Shown here: piece by piece, positions 44,824 through 57,047 of the stretch
Layout of the letters: each line of letters starts with the position of its first letter
Numbering within the stretch: position 1 is the first letter of the stretch
Assembly: GCA_012274445.1 (NCBI GenBank)
Contig: JAAROD010000054.1
Span: 1 to 64,000, forward strand
Length of the DNA stretch: 64,000 bases
Direction: 5' to 3'
Origin: Sclerotiophoma versabilis
Taxonomy: Eukaryota; Ascomycota; Dothideomycetes; Pleosporales; Didymellaceae
Position numbers and translations under genes: made by a program
The notes under the pieces: model-generated
The model's database searches: none
What the model was told of the DNA's origin: nothing
What the model saw: the letters and a program-made list of their open reading frames with translations, nothing else

Positions 44824-47800
44824 GGATGGAAGGCTAGAGGAGGGTTTGGAAAGTGAAGAGGTAATGTGACAATTGTGTAGTTGCAAACTTGAATGCGTGA
44901 GCAAAAGGCAAGAAGACCTGCGTAATGAGAGAATCTGAGATGTGCAGATATATGTAGACTCTAGTGTTTGTCTTATTCTTCGGGCCGTCCAACTTTTGCA
45001 AAGGGGAAGACTTACAACAGACTAGATAGATGTACGGTCCGATAATAGCAAATATCGTAGAGGCACAATGGTATTTACAAAACTTAACAAGCATTACCCT
45101 GATTGTTCTGAACTAGAAGTTAGCTTACCAAAGCTCATTACCGTAAGGATTGGATTGTCTTGCGATACGCAAGCAGGAAGCTGAATGGGCAGAGCAAAAA
45201 GAAAAATTGGAATAAAGAACAACTGTTTCTAGCAGCAATACAAGCAATGACAGTCACTCGGAGCGCAGTACTTACGAGGTCAAGCAGTTACCCGAAGCTG
45301 CACTAGTGTCTTATCTAAGATTCTCTCGGCTGATGCCGTGCCCTACTAGCCTACCACGAAACCATTAGACGTTTTCGGCTAGACGCCATCACGTGATTGG
45401 AAACGTCCCGCTCCCTGGGTATTTGTTACAGCACTAGTGTCAAACTTGCTTAGCTTGAAGCTAGAACACATAATCTGAGTATGCAGGGTTACGGAGTGAG
45501 TCTGCGCCTTTACACAACGACTTTGAATTACCAAATACTGTATATAGTCCTTAACTTCTACTTATCGCAGCTCTTGGCATAGAGGCACAGACTGCCCACC
45601 CAACGCATTCGCTCAAGGGGTTGCCCCTCCCTCAGTATCCGGTCGGGCCTATACCCTAAGCCTATACGAAATAAATATTTCGAATACGTCCATCTATCTC
45701 CGCCCCCTTGTAGCCGTGAAATTTTTATCTTGGCGTACGATATCAGGCCCATGTCCCTCAGCGAACTCAGTGCATCTATTGTTCTGCCATCATATCGTTG
45801 ATTGTCGATACTCTTTTTGAGATGCATTACCTGTTGGACAGGGTGATTCGGGGCCAGAACGGTCTACCCCCACACAGTAGCTGCCGATTTCCAATCTTTC
45901 TTCGGCCCATGAAAGGGTGATTCTGAATTTCTGATTGTACCCAGCATCGACGTGACCTAGCTGCGTAGTGATAGCTGGAGAACTGATGCGTTGCAAGAAC
46001 ATTAGTTGAACCCTTCACTTGAGAGACACTCGAAGCTCTTGACAGCTATGTTTCAGGCTCCTGTACAGCTGCCATCTTTTGTGCCAATTTCAGAACGCTT
46101 TCACAGATTTCAGAAGTGCCAAACCTCGTGCTGACAGCAAGCCCTTCATCAAGTCAGAAGAGCTGGACGCATTTTGCATTTTGTTCCTTCTATTCGGCTT
46201 TCTAACGCGCAGCACAGGTACAAGTAAGTCTCCACTTTTCGAGGCCGGCTTGCCTCCGACTCTTGGTGTGTATAGCTTATAGCAAACTCTCCTACGGCTG
46301 GCACATTGCATACGGCATAAAAGGTATCTTTTTCAAAAGTTGAAATCGTACGCAACATGAATGTTCGAAATGCAGGACTGTTTGAAGCGAGTACCAAGCA
46401 GGAAAACACTGCGAAAATCTCTCGCTGCGAAGACGGAGAAAACCTCGGGTTGCAGTTGTGGCATGATCTGACGGCTCTGACCCATTTGCCGGTCGACGGC
46501 ATGTCTACGATAAATTGCGAATCCGCGGAGCTTGAGGTACGAAATCTGCTAGGAAGCGGAAAGACTCTTGAAAGCGTACAGGTTGTTCCCTGCGCCACCA
46601 TTTTTCACGCAGTATATCGGCGATAGCGAAGACATCCAGACAATTTAGCTGTCCGGCACTGGCCGAAAAACAACGCTTGTGTACTTTTGTACACGTTTAA
46701 CGTACGATCTTAAGAAAAGATTGAAACTAGTTTGATTGATGCCCAGCTGTGTGATAAGCGCTCGCGCCGCTGTGCAGTCGTTTCAACTGGCAACAAGGAG
46801 ATACGGCTGAAGTTTGAACCTCATACTGACTCCCAGCTTGATTGTATAGTCCGTGGTCTTCTTAGCTAATGCGCTAGCGCTTCTTCGAGTCTGTGCTTAG
46901 AGACGACTCAATCCTGTGCTTACTAGGAGGCGCTGATAACAGCTTCGCAGCACAATTGGCGGAGAAACGGTTGGGTTGTATACTACCAGCTAATCATTCA
47001 AGGTCTCGTGCCGAGGACGGAAAGCGGTAGTCCTTGCTGTCAACAAGGCTTACGGGCGTCAGTGGTGTCCCAGGTTCCAGCGATTTTGTGTCCTCCATCT
47101 TCTCAGTGTGCGGCTGACTTCGTCCACCAATAGTTTTGGTGGCGTGTGTCCAATATAGTTCTCCAGTGCCTCTTTAACCAGAAGCTTGCGGCGCATGCAG
47201 CTATTTGAGGCGATAGTATAGCTGTCTGTGGAAGTCGGGGTCCACCTAGAGCAGGCCGATAGGTATATTGGCTGTAAGGAAAACTCGCTCAGTACGCGCC
47301 ATAAATAAAGGGATATCGATAAGTGCGATGCAGGTGCTAAGATGAGTGGGCGGGTCGCGGAGGCGGTGCTTAGTCAAGTACACATGTTGGTGGTGACTCC
47401 ATCGGCTATAACTTCCACTCTTTATCACAGTGTTTTAGTAGCGACACTTTCGATCAAGCGCTTCATATGGTGGCTGACGTTTTTGCGACTTCTCAGCCAT
47501 TGGATTTGGCCAAGTTGAAGTTGGGATCTGTATTGACTCTGACGAGGATACTCTCAGCATAATGGAAAGGATGCACTGACAGCAGGCCTATATTATGACA
47601 TTTTCTAAGCATGCTCTATTCTTCGCCATAGCTAACGCTGCAAAAGTAACCAAAAATTGCAACCGAGCTACTCGGAAGGGCGATTCGCAAACCATGCAGA
47701 ATGTACTACGTGTCAACTCCTTCAGGCACCACACCCATGGGTTCTACTCCCCGCCTCCCCGCCCTCGGGATGGGAACGCCTGAAAGAACTTGCAGTGTAT

Positions 47801-49177
47801 AACAGTAAAAACCCGTGGTGCCCCGCTTCGCGAGCTTTATGTGGCTAGGACAGCGTCAATCGGGTCCATAGTAAGTGCCTGAAGATGGCTCGAGAAGATC
47901 GGAGGGAGAGGTGCGCGACCGTAGACGTGCGCCTCCCATTGCTCCCATTGCGCCCACAGCCTCTGCTCCTTCTGCTGTTGCTTGGCGAAGAAGTTGTTTC
48001 CTCCGCGAGGTTGCTGTGATTTAGAGTGCAGTTACTGGTGGTGAGTGAGGAGATCTTGTCATCGAAGAGGTATTGACTGTATCCACCGTTGCGGGGGTAG
48101 CGCTCTGGAGGTACAGGAATTGATCAGTAGTGCGGAAGGCCATCATCAATATCCGAGTGGCTACTACTTGCAAAGATCTGAGCTGGCTGGCGGAAACTCT
48201 GTGGGCTTGTTGGTATCATGTGAAAATGGTGGCGCGTCTGTATTTGACGACACGCTCAGCTGCTTCGTAGATGAAGCCGAGCCAGGAGATTGCTCATGCT
48301 CCTGAGATTTCGGTGCTGACGGCAAGCTGAGCGATGGGTCTACGAATTACATCGACGGGACGATACAGCGGTCTGAGATAATGAGTTCTGGGAAGAAGAG
48401 TCGGCTACGCTAGAGGAGGAGGTTCGTTGGTTCTCGGTGGCACGACGAAGCGGCATTATCTACCGTGGGGTCCAAGTACACGGGATAGAGAAGGAGAGCC
48501 CTGAGACTGATCGGTGTAGACTCTGCGTTTGCCGGTAATTACAAGGTGACGGACTTGCCGACATAGATGCAGAATACACCTTACGGCAGCGGGCTGTACA
48601 GTGAGTTTGCCTCGACGCCTTCAGAAGTTGCTGCAAGTCGTAAAGAGCTCGAGGTTATCATCCGTGTTTCTGGCGAAGTGAGCAGACTGCTTGCTTTTTG
48701 ACGGTTACCGCTCGGCCGCAAAGGCGTCGGTGAAAGTAAGGGAAGTGAGAAACCACCATCATGTTAGCTGGGTGTGTTCAGGCGTGTTTGCTACATCAGT
48801 CTTGTGTGCGATATCATAGAGCTTATTGCAGTACCGGAGATAATCAGCAGCTGGATGGAGAACAGTACAGACAATGAGGACCTCTGATTTTCGTGGGTGA
48901 TGTGAATTTGTATGGGCGAGGGTTGGGTGGGTTGAGAAGTGTATAAAACGTGCGAGAAGATGAGACAGGATCCGTTTGGTGTCAGCGGAAGGTACCAAGA
49001 GTCGTTAGGGAAGGAGCGATCAGTTGCACCAATACCGTCAATGCCAAAGTGGGTGCCAGACATGGCTGTGATTCACAGGTAGACTGTCATGGTCTGTATT
49101 CAAATCGCTATATACTTATCGCGAAACCAAAATGGGTATAGAACGAATCAAATGGGTAACTAACGATTCGAAGTGCC
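44824..49177. other. Long stretch with no recognised gene
   Basis: About 4.3 kb of normal composition. Overlapping frames near 46090-46630 (up to 150 codons on the minus strand), 47595-47850 and 48759-49063 show no domain, signal peptide or codon pattern that would make me call them. It may include decayed genes or a lineage-specific gene with introns that I cannot resolve. Confidence 0.45.
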
Positions 49178-50972
49178 TCAAGGCGGCGCACTTCCTGCTC
49201 TTGTGCCTTGCAAAATATGCCCTCGTGGCTCATTAGCAGGTCGTGCGCTCTGCAAGACTTCCCATTCCCTCTGCAGCGCTCTCTTCTGCCCTCTCAGATC
49301 CTGCTTGTCCGCTCTCAGGTCTTTCTTATACTTCTTCAGCTCTGACTTATCCTTCTTCAACCTTCTTCTGTATTTCCTCAGCTTCGACTTATACTTCCGC
49401 AGCTCTGCCTCGTCTTTCCTTAGCTCTGCCTTACCCTTTCTTAGCTCCGCCTTATCCTTCCTTAGCTCTTTCGTCTCCCGTTCCAACTCTCCCTGCTGCT
49501 GCTCTAACTTAGCCACCTTCTCGATGACCTTGCTCCCGAGCTCATCCACTCTCCACTCCACCTTCTCGACCTCAGCCTCTCCACACCCCTCAACCAGCTC
49601 CTTGAACTCGCCAAATTTCGACTCGGCAACGCGCTCAAACGCCAGCCTCTCACTCTCTCGCTCCTCGAAGAACTGCCCGTCGGCGGCGTTGCGGAGATGG
49701 TTAGCGTGGCTTACGGTGTGGTGGTGGAGGCTGCTGAGTTCGCGCTCAATGCGGCGCGTCACGTGTTCGCTGAGGGAAACGCCGAGAGCTGAGAGGGCAG
49801 GTGGTGGCGGAGCGGTGGAGATCTGACTTGCCAAGGATTGCAGCGAGGGCGCGGGCGACGGCGATGAGGCAGCGAGAAGGCGTGGCAAGAGGGAAGGTAT
49901 GAGGGTCTCGAGCATGCTTGGTAGAATGGCAGAGACTGTTTGCTCGACGACGGATTGGAGGTGTGGTTGGCTGTGGGAGAGAGGTTGGCCTGGACCAGGT
50001 GCGGCGAAAGACGCAGGCTTCTGGCCCGTAGCGTCCAGGTCGGTGTATGAAAGTGGATGTTTGGACTTTGGCAAGTCTGCAGTCAAGGCGGCGAGGGGAG
50101 GACGAGGGGAGCTTGGGTTCGGTGTGGCAGAGAAGTGCAGGGGCTTCGGACTTGGTGCCGATGAGCTGTCCTTCTCGGTTGGACTTGTATGTGTGTCTGG
50201 GTAGGGCGAAAGGAGGAGGCGCTTAGGCGGCGGCGAGGAGGGCGTTGGGGTGACTACAGAGTGTTGGCTCGACTTCTCTAAAACAGCATCTTCTAATGCA
50301 AGACTCACCATGTCTGGCCCGTTTGCTGCCCTCGACGTACACAGGCGGCCTCTCCCCAACTGGCGCTTCGTCTTCGGTCGTGACATCGTCTCCAGCGTTT
50401 TCAGCGGTGAAGACAGACCAGTCCCCGCGCCGGTACAGGTCCTTGTAATGTCTCCAGACTGGGAAGTCTGTCAGTTTCTGCGGACGGTCAACAAAGGTCT
50501 GGAAGACGTTCTGATGGTGGCGGTGCAGCCAGTTGTAGTCGAACAGGATGTGGAGCTTGGTGGCTTTGGCAAGGTCGGCGAGTTGATTGAAGGCAGCCTC
50601 GTGCTCCGACTTGGGCCTTACGGGTCCAGGAGAGGGTGCAGACCACACAATGCACACCTTCTTCAATGTCAAGGACAGCGTCCGTATCTGTGGGTTGCCT
50701 TCGCGCGACACGTGGTCCAGCCGCGATTGAGGAAGGGGAATGTTGGCAGGTCCTAGAGAGTTTTTGCCAGGCTTAAGATTATCGGCATCAAGCTGCAAAA
50801 CAAACATTTGCTTGCTGGCATGGCCGTCGATGGAAAGTAATGATTGCAGCAGGAGCGAGGCCGTCGCGCGGTCCTCGTTGAACCTGAAGATTAAAGACAA
50901 TAATACGGGAGATTCCTCGCACTCAGCATAGGCCAGTACAGGGATGCCGCTCTTGCGGACGTCATTTGTCAT
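49178..50972 (-). CDS. Coiled-coil protein of unknown function, two overlapping frames
   Basis: Two long minus-strand frames overlap: 50972-50223 and 50386-49178. The first gives a globular N-terminal domain (MTNDVRKSGIPVLAY, then FDYNWLHRHHQNVFQTFVD and WRHYKDLYRRGDWSVFTAENA); the second gives a Pro/Ser-rich linker (TPTPSSPPPKRLLLSPYPD) and a long Lys/Glu-rich coiled coil. They join cleanly if 50278-50308 is removed (GTGAGT..TTTTAG, 31 nt), giving 587 residues. Such an intron would be unusually short, so a frameshift is the alternative. The coiled coil contains a seven-residue repeat of the type KAELRKD repeated about nine times (DNA about 49310-49480). The family looks like a fungal protein that I cannot name, and no function is assigned. 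Confidence 0.7.
49310..49480 (-). repeat. 21-bp tandem repeat coding for a heptad coiled coil
   Basis: The minus strand encodes successive units of the form K-x-E-L-R-K-x (KAELRKG, KAELRKD, EAELRKY, KSKLRKY, RRRLKKD, KSELKKY, KKDLRAD, KQDLRGQ). The unit length of exactly seven residues matches a coiled-coil heptad with Leu at a fixed position. Confidence 0.85.
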
Positions 50973-51125
50973 ATTGCCAGACTACGGGACTACTCACTAC
51001 GACTCCCCTTGCAGTGTATTCAATACGCGCAAAGAACCCGCCCACCCGAGCTTTGCGCGTAGCAGAGCAGCTCTGACTCGGCGACAGCACCACCTTGCAG
51101 CACCGCCCCTCCACACACAGTGCCG

Positions 51126-51247
51126 GCCTGAGTATCGCCCCTCGTTTGCGCGATTGGCCAGAGGCTGTGCTAGGCAGAGTCTCTGTGCGGCCGCGCGAAG
51201 AGGCCTTGTGAGCTTCGCAAGAATGGCGGACTAAGTCTGACGACGGG
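51126..51247. repeat. Direct repeat, first copy (122 bp)
   Basis: Begins GCCTGAGTATCGCCCC and runs through GGCCAGAGGCTGTGCTAGG and GCGGCCGCGCGAAGAGGCC to CGACGGG. Nearly identical to 51358-51479, offset 232 bp, with about eight substitutions. It lies upstream of the coiled-coil gene and may hold duplicated promoter elements. Confidence 0.9.
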
Positions 51248-51357
51248 GAGGACGAGGGCGACAGGTAGAGAGGGGAGGGAATGGGACGGGAGGAGAGGAC
51301 GGGGAGAGGGGAGGGTGCAGGGGAGGATGCTCGAACCACTGCGCACTGCTGGTGCCA

Positions 51358-51479
51358 GCCTGAGTATCACCCCTCGTTCGCGCGATTGGCCAGAGGCTGT
51401 GCTAGGCAGAGTCTCTGTGCGGCCGCGCGAAGAGGCCTTGTGCGCTTCGCAAGGATGGTGGACTGAGTCTGGCGACGGG
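51358..51479. repeat. Direct repeat, second copy (122 bp)
   Basis: Second copy of the 51126-51247 unit, beginning GCCTGAGTATCACCCC. The 110 bp between the copies is unrelated, G-rich sequence. Confidence 0.9.
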
Positions 51480-53709
51480 CGGCGACGGCGGGGAGACAGT
51501 AAACAAAGGGTACAATAGTTGGAAGGCGCGCGAAGATGGCAAAGACTGTGGGACGTTGTGGCGCTGATGAGAAGTTATGGCGTTGATGAGAGGTTCTGTG
51601 TCGGTGCTGGTGTTGTCGAGGCTAAGGGAGGAGGCTGGGAATGCACGGATGATTCGCGCAGACACGTGATGACGCTAATCCAAGTGAAGCTGGATTCGTC
51701 TTGCTTGCCGCAGCGGCCCACTGCTATCAATATCGATACCATACAGACGCGATTTTATTAATGCCCTCCTCCAGCTCGCAGGCAGCGGGCCGGTAGAGCC
51801 AGACTGGGGCCGGCTACAAATATATTTGAGCAGGGCGCCCGACTGCACGTGATATACATTCAGACATTGATACCAATCTGCATGCAATCCAGTTAGGCGC
51901 GCTACTTCAAATTGCATTAAGCCTTATCTAAGGTTGTCTGGACAGGGTTCCACCATTCTGCTAGCTGGCGGCCGGTCAATCGCACTTTTACGGTACTTGT
52001 CACTGTTGACGAGCAGCCTCACGGTTCCATTCCAGAGTGTGTCGGAGGAGCGACCAGGCAAGATTTGATTATCAAAAAGAAATTCACAATGATATCGACC
52101 AGGCCGTAAGAGGGATTGTTCCTGGTGGTAAAGAAGCTATCAGCTCACGAGCACTATTAAAATTTTGTAACCATCGCTTGGCCGCGATGCTCTCATGGGT
52201 CTTCCTGCCGCAAGATCGAGTATACGTCGCGGCAGGTACAGACCGGACGTCGAAACTTCAGGGCTCGCGCTACTGTCTCTCCGAACCAGGCTCAGAGGAG
52301 ACGAACAGTGTAGGCTGTTACTCCATCTAGGTCTTTACAGCTGCTTCATCAGCGTTTTCAGTCCGAACTCTGTACCTTCTGGACTCACATGCTGCAATAC
52401 GAGGCCTTCTTGGGAAGCTGTTAAGGGTGTTAAGGAATGGCTATGATCACATCAAACGAAGCCATGGCGAGTGGTTCTCAAAAACATCTGGAGTGCAATG
52501 GAGAAAGTGCAAGCAGGATTGGCATTGGTGTTCTAATTGTCTTGTGCTATCGCTGGTCAACATCAAAAGGCTGCAAATTGAACAGCATTGTGCATGGACT
52601 CTTCGTGGATGGTTCTACATTCCCGCACACCTTTCAAGTCATTGAATACCAATTGAGCTACTTTACATATTGGACATTATAGCCGCATCATCACCTTACA
52701 ATTTGCTGTGATAACCAGGGAGGTGATTCCATCGACTCAGGAACACTACACCGTTCAAATTTATGCAAATATCATCTCAACACTCTCGGACGAATCACTT
52801 ACACTCTCAGCACAGGACTATCCTACACGCACACCCTATACACATAGCAGTAGTTCAAGCTAATTGGTTGCTGTATCCGCGAATTTAAATGGAGAATACT
52901 CAGCACACGTTGATGCAGCGCTCCACATAAGCTCCGGTGAGGCCTCATGGCTTGCCTTCAACATGCGTGCGCTGGGACTGACGTTCATCTTAGTGCAAGC
53001 CACTTTTCGATATCCTCCTCCGTAACAAAGGCTTAGTTGCATCTTCCTGACAGGGAGGCTGAACAACTGAGGGCGTTCAATTATGCACGCCATATTGAAG
53101 GGGGAAGGCCCAACCAAAGATCCGCGGGTCCCACAGCTGATGGCTTACGTGATTTCGAAAATGAGCCACCCATATCACTATGGCGATTGATAGTTCTGCA
53201 GGCGATGTACTGTTGAATTGGCCTAACAGACCGGATAAGACATTGCTGAGTACCTGAACAGAAGATGATTCGGCACTTCTGTAGACCTCACCTACAGTTC
53301 ACCGAGTCATGACTTACGTTCTAAGTACGGAACTACTGGTGAAGGTGCAAGATTGATGTCTCTCAGGTTTTGATCAAGCCTGGAATCATCAGGGTCTAGA
53401 TGTTGCAGGGGAATAGACTGTTCCAGATTGTACTACTTCCTCGCTTCAGTTTCGAGCGTATACACGAGATCACTATGTTGCAGCAATAAAGTGTCTCGAA
53501 AGAAATCTTAGGTTAAAGTCTTTCAATCAACTTAAACATGCACATCTTTGGGTACGATTATTCGATAGACTAGGGCACAAATTCTGCCAGCTCCAGGAAA
53601 AATCTCAATCCTTGCAAGTAATGGGCTGGGTGTACATAAATTGATCCTTGCAATCTGTTCGTCGGTGGCACTCCGCAGAGCACATGCACCAAGTTGCTAC
53701 AAGATACGC

Positions 53710-55161
53710 TTACACATATTTCTCTTCAATGACATACGTACATTTACTCCATTCAGGATCCTCCATCAAGCCTTTCAATTCCATATCTGGCAAGCAGACG
53801 AGAATTAGGTAGTCTCCATTTGCCTCTTGAGGGTAAATATAGAAAGTGTTGACTGCTAACCCCAAATGAGGACGACGTCCGAAGTCAGACTTTCCTAGGA
53901 TACCGTAATCGAATCCGTTGACTTTCGCGTTCATCATTGATGAATGACCAACGTCCGTTTGTAGATTCATTCCACCAGAGTACATTAATTGCATCTTATC
54001 ATCGACCGAGTCGATGAAGGTTGCATAAGAGCGAGCAGAGAAGTCGTTGTTCACATCGTCGAGATCATTGCGAAGACGCGTCGCAATAGTAGAGAGTGGT
54101 GCATCAACAAGTTCCTGAAAGGTGAGGCGCGAGGGGGAGATGTATACCATCTGCCCTAGGTAGCCTGGGGAAACACCAAGAACTGGTCGAGTATCGATAG
54201 CACGATTGAACTTCGATACCGTAGAAGGAGCCAGTCCAGTCTTGATTCTTACGGAAGCCAAAGATTTCCAAAAAAGTGCACAGATAGCGTCGTTTGGAGA
54301 AATGAAGGGCACATCTGGATCATACCCAATGGGATCTTCAGCGGCTTTTTTGACCTCGGCGAGCACACTTTTGCGAAAGAGAAAGTTTTGCCACCTTCCA
54401 CCGGGACGGGCAGGGACAGATTCAGGGGCGGGATTAGGTTTGAGGAGCCAGCTGTGGTCGAGCACAGGCTCAAATGGATCCATGAGACGGATCACAGTAG
54501 CTGGGTCTTGATTTGCGGCAGCAACGATGTCTTTTGGGAAAGGTTCACCGCGAAGGGCACTGGAGAGGAGTGTGATGATAGTGAAGAGGCCGGTACCGTC
54601 TACAACGTTGTGTTGATTCGTGTAGGTTAGAAGAAAGCCACCCTTCACAAACGTGACTTGAATCATAGCTGGCGGGGCAGGTCCAATGACTGCAGTGTCG
54701 TAATTCTCAGGAAAACCCGGGTAAGGACAAAGTATCTTTCCATCGAGCATATAGAACGGTGCGTTTGCAGCGCACATATCAGCGTAAGATGATAAGAGAT
54801 TAGTGGCGTCTTTGACTTTAAGAAGGCCATGTGGTGGTACTTCTACAGGCCATGGTTCCACTCGGATAGTGCCTGAAGTCCCGTCTTCCCCCTTTGTGTG
54901 GACAACTTGTCCAGTAAGCCACGGAATTGCGTCGAGAATTTTGCCAGTTGCTTCTTGAAGGGCAGAGATAACTATTTCTTGCGTAAGATCGTCGCGCCAG
55001 GGAAAGAGAGCAACGCCATGGTTATATGTTTTGAGTTGAGGAAACTGGCCAAGGATATCGACGCCACGGGGCAGGCCAGACATGCTGAAATTGCGGTTTA
55101 GGTTGAGCAGATTGAAAGAAGTCAGCGAGTTGACTTGTGATGACTCAAATTGTAGAGGCAC
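53710..55161 (-). CDS. BAHD-type acyltransferase (trichothecene 3-O-acetyltransferase-like)
   Basis: Transfers an acyl group from CoA to a hydroxyl or amine of a small molecule, probably in the cytosol. An uninterrupted frame of 483 residues, normal for the family. The catalytic HxxxD motif is HNVVDG (His184, Asp188), and the structural DFG motif is SDFGRRP (Asp426), with Arg where most plant members have Trp. The N-terminal part ends in the family pattern ALFPWRDDLTQEIVISALQEA..LDAIPWLTG. Start: Met1 at 55161 gives full length; Met27 (MSGLPRG) at 55083 is an alternative. It is divergently arranged with the FAD monooxygenase over 408 bp. It probably acylates the product of the neighbouring oxidative enzymes (inference). 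Confidence 0.92.
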   Translation of the reverse strand: MPLQFESSQVNSLTSFNLLNLNRNFSMSGLPRGVDILGQFPQLKTYNHGVALFPWRDDLTQEIVISALQEATGKILDAIPWLTGQVVHTKGEDGTSGTIRVEPWPVEVPPHGLLKVKDATNLLSSYADMCAANAPFYMLDGKILCPYPGFPENYDTAVIGPAPPAMIQVTFVKGGFLLTYTNQHNVVDGTGLFTIITLLSSALRGEPFPKDIVAAANQDPATVIRLMDPFEPVLDHSWLLKPNPAPESVPARPGGRWQNFLFRKSVLAEVKKAAEDPIGYDPDVPFISPNDAICALFWKSLASVRIKTGLAPSTVSKFNRAIDTRPVLGVSPGYLGQMVYISPSRLTFQELVDAPLSTIATRLRNDLDDVNNDFSARSYATFIDSVDDKMQLMYSGGMNLQTDVGHSSMMNAKVNGFDYGILGKSDFGRRPHLGLAVNTFYIYPQEANGDYLILVCLPDMELKGLMEDPEWSKCTYVIEEKYV

Positions 55162-55569
55162 AGCGACTTCTAATCGAACTTGGCAACAGGTAGGTTCCTC
55201 GGTTTTAGTGTTGCATCTAGGCCAACGGATAAAGTGTCACCCTTGCTCTTGTGATCATTGATTGCCCTTGAAGAAACTCCGAAGTCCGGACCTTCCGCGG
55301 ATTTCACTACTGTATCTTCGGCTGTCACAAATTCCAATTATTCATGTTGGCCTTTGATCAATACCTGCAACCTTCAACCGGCCCGAAAATGCATATAGCA
55401 TGGGCTTCGGAGTATTTGATGGTGGTATAGCGCCGTCGCACATGCTTATCCTACGCTGGCGCGCAGAAGAGACAGTAACCTCTCATGTCACCCATCATCA
55501 CATCCCATCCTCAAAATTTCTCAGCAAAAGCCAACCCAGCAATTTCTAGATACTACGGAGTGCTACAAA
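55162..55569. promoter_or_regulatory. Divergent promoter, acyltransferase / monooxygenase
   Basis: 408 bp between two divergent starts. It holds ACTCCGA at 55276-55282, TCGGAGT at 55407-55413 and the near match ACGGAGT at 55555-55561, just ahead of the monooxygenase start. The same 7-mer recurs in the other intergenic regions of the block. A TCCGGACC segment at 55285 could also be a Zn2Cys6-type site. Confidence 0.55.
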
Positions 55570-57047
55570 ATGGTCGAACCTAATAACAAAGTCGATGTCG
55601 TTGGGATGTCCGACGATAGCAACTTCGAGGTCGCCATCATTGGCGGGGGAATAACTGGACTAGCTCTCGCCGTCGGTCTTGTTCAACGTAATGTCAGATT
55701 TAGAATTTACGAGCGAGCCCATACTTTCCGGGAAATCGGGGCTGGAATCGCGTTCACTCCCAACGCTGAACGGGCCATGACAGCGCTGAACCCGGCCCTC
55801 CACGCCGCGTACAGGAAAGTCGCCGCGCAAAACGACGAGGACTACTTTTACTATCTAGACGGGTACCACCACAATGTCACCAACCCAGAGCATGAAGAGA
55901 CAATGCTTAAGTTGTACCTGGGTGAGCGTGGATTTGAAGGCTGTCGAAGATCCGACTTCATGGCCGAGATGGTAAAGCTGATTCCAGCGGAATACGTCCA
56001 GCTTGACAAGGAGCTTGTCTCTGTGACTGAGAATGAGGAAAATGAGGAGATACACCTATCATTTCGAGATGGTTCAATTGCGACGGCTGATGTTGGTAAA
56101 TGATACAGATGCGTGGGCAAAGCAAGTGCTGACAAACGACAGTGATTGGTTGCGACGGCATTCATTCAAGGATGAGAGATCTAATGCTTGGAAACGATCA
56201 TCCCGCATGCAATCCTTCATACAGCCACAAGTACGCCATCCGGAGTCTTATACCAATGGACGAAGCCCGGGCCGCTCTTGGGGTCTTCAAGACATCAAAT
56301 CGTGTCATGCACTGTGGTCCTGGTGCTCATGCCCTGACGTTTCCAGTGGCAGACAACAAAATCTTGAATTTGGTTGCTTTCATCACGGACCCTGAAGATT
56401 GGGTAGCACCGGACAGAAAATTTGTTGTTCCAGCTACCAAGGTGGAGGCTAAAAAGGCGTTTTCAAAATTCAGTCCTGTGGTCCGAAATGTCATGGACTT
56501 GCTACCCGACCAGCTTGACAAGTGGGCAGTGTTTGACACATACAGTCAGCCCGTACCTTCTTACATCAACGGTCGTCTTTGCCTCGCGGGCGATGCGGCG
56601 CATGCTTCGTCACCTCACCACGGTGCCGGTGCAGGATGTGGTATCGAGGACTGCCTAGCTCTTGTCGTACTTTTGGAAAATGTAGCAAAGTATCCCAAGA
56701 TCGGTCGCCCTACAGCCGTCCGTGTTGCACTCCAAGTCTACAACAACATGCGTTACGATCGCTCCCAGTGGATTATGGACACTAGCCGAGTTATCGGTGA
56801 GATTTACGAGTTCCAAGACCCGGAATGCGGCTCCAATCATCAGAAAATTGCTGAAGAGATTCATAATCGATCGCATAAGATCTGGGACTACGACATTGAT
56901 GTTATGGTGCACGATTCATTGGACCAGTTCGCAAGGGCGATGAAGGAGACCCCTTCATTTGCGACGACCAAAACGGACTCCGAGCTTGAAACACCCCTTG
57001 TCCCTGGCAATGCAGTGCCTTCGTTTCTTGATGGCTTCCTTCTGTAA
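55570..57047 (+). CDS. FAD-dependent monooxygenase (salicylate hydroxylase-like)
   Basis: Hydroxylates an aromatic or polyketide-type substrate using FAD, NAD(P)H and oxygen. Two exons: 55570-56095 and 56143-57047, with a 47-bp GT-AG intron (GCTGAC branch) that restores the motif DVVIGCDGIHSRMR at the junction; 476 residues. Group A flavoprotein signatures are all present: GGGITG at 25-30 with Glu48 (YERA), the DG motif at about 180, and the GD motif GDAAHASSPHHGAGAGCGIED from Gly325. Met1 is followed by a second candidate start at Met13. The 3' end overlaps the proposed start of the downstream MFS gene by 17 bp, suggesting tight linkage. The exact substrate cannot be read from the sequence. 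Confidence 0.92.

Larger units (their letters stand above)
50973..53709. other. No further gene recognised; holds a 122-bp direct repeat
   Basis: The first part (51000-51600) is GC-rich, upstream of the coiled-coil gene; the rest is of ordinary composition. Frames at 52037-52330 and 52860-53117 show no recognised domain. Confidence 0.45.

Noticed and set aside
46149..46601. 150-codon minus-strand frame
   Set aside because: No recognisable domain and an equally open overlapping plus-strand frame; left as unassigned intergenic DNA.
49173..49826. 217-codon Ser/Leu-rich plus-strand frame
   Set aside because: It is antisense to the Lys/Glu-rich coiled coil, whose repeat makes the complementary frame open by composition.
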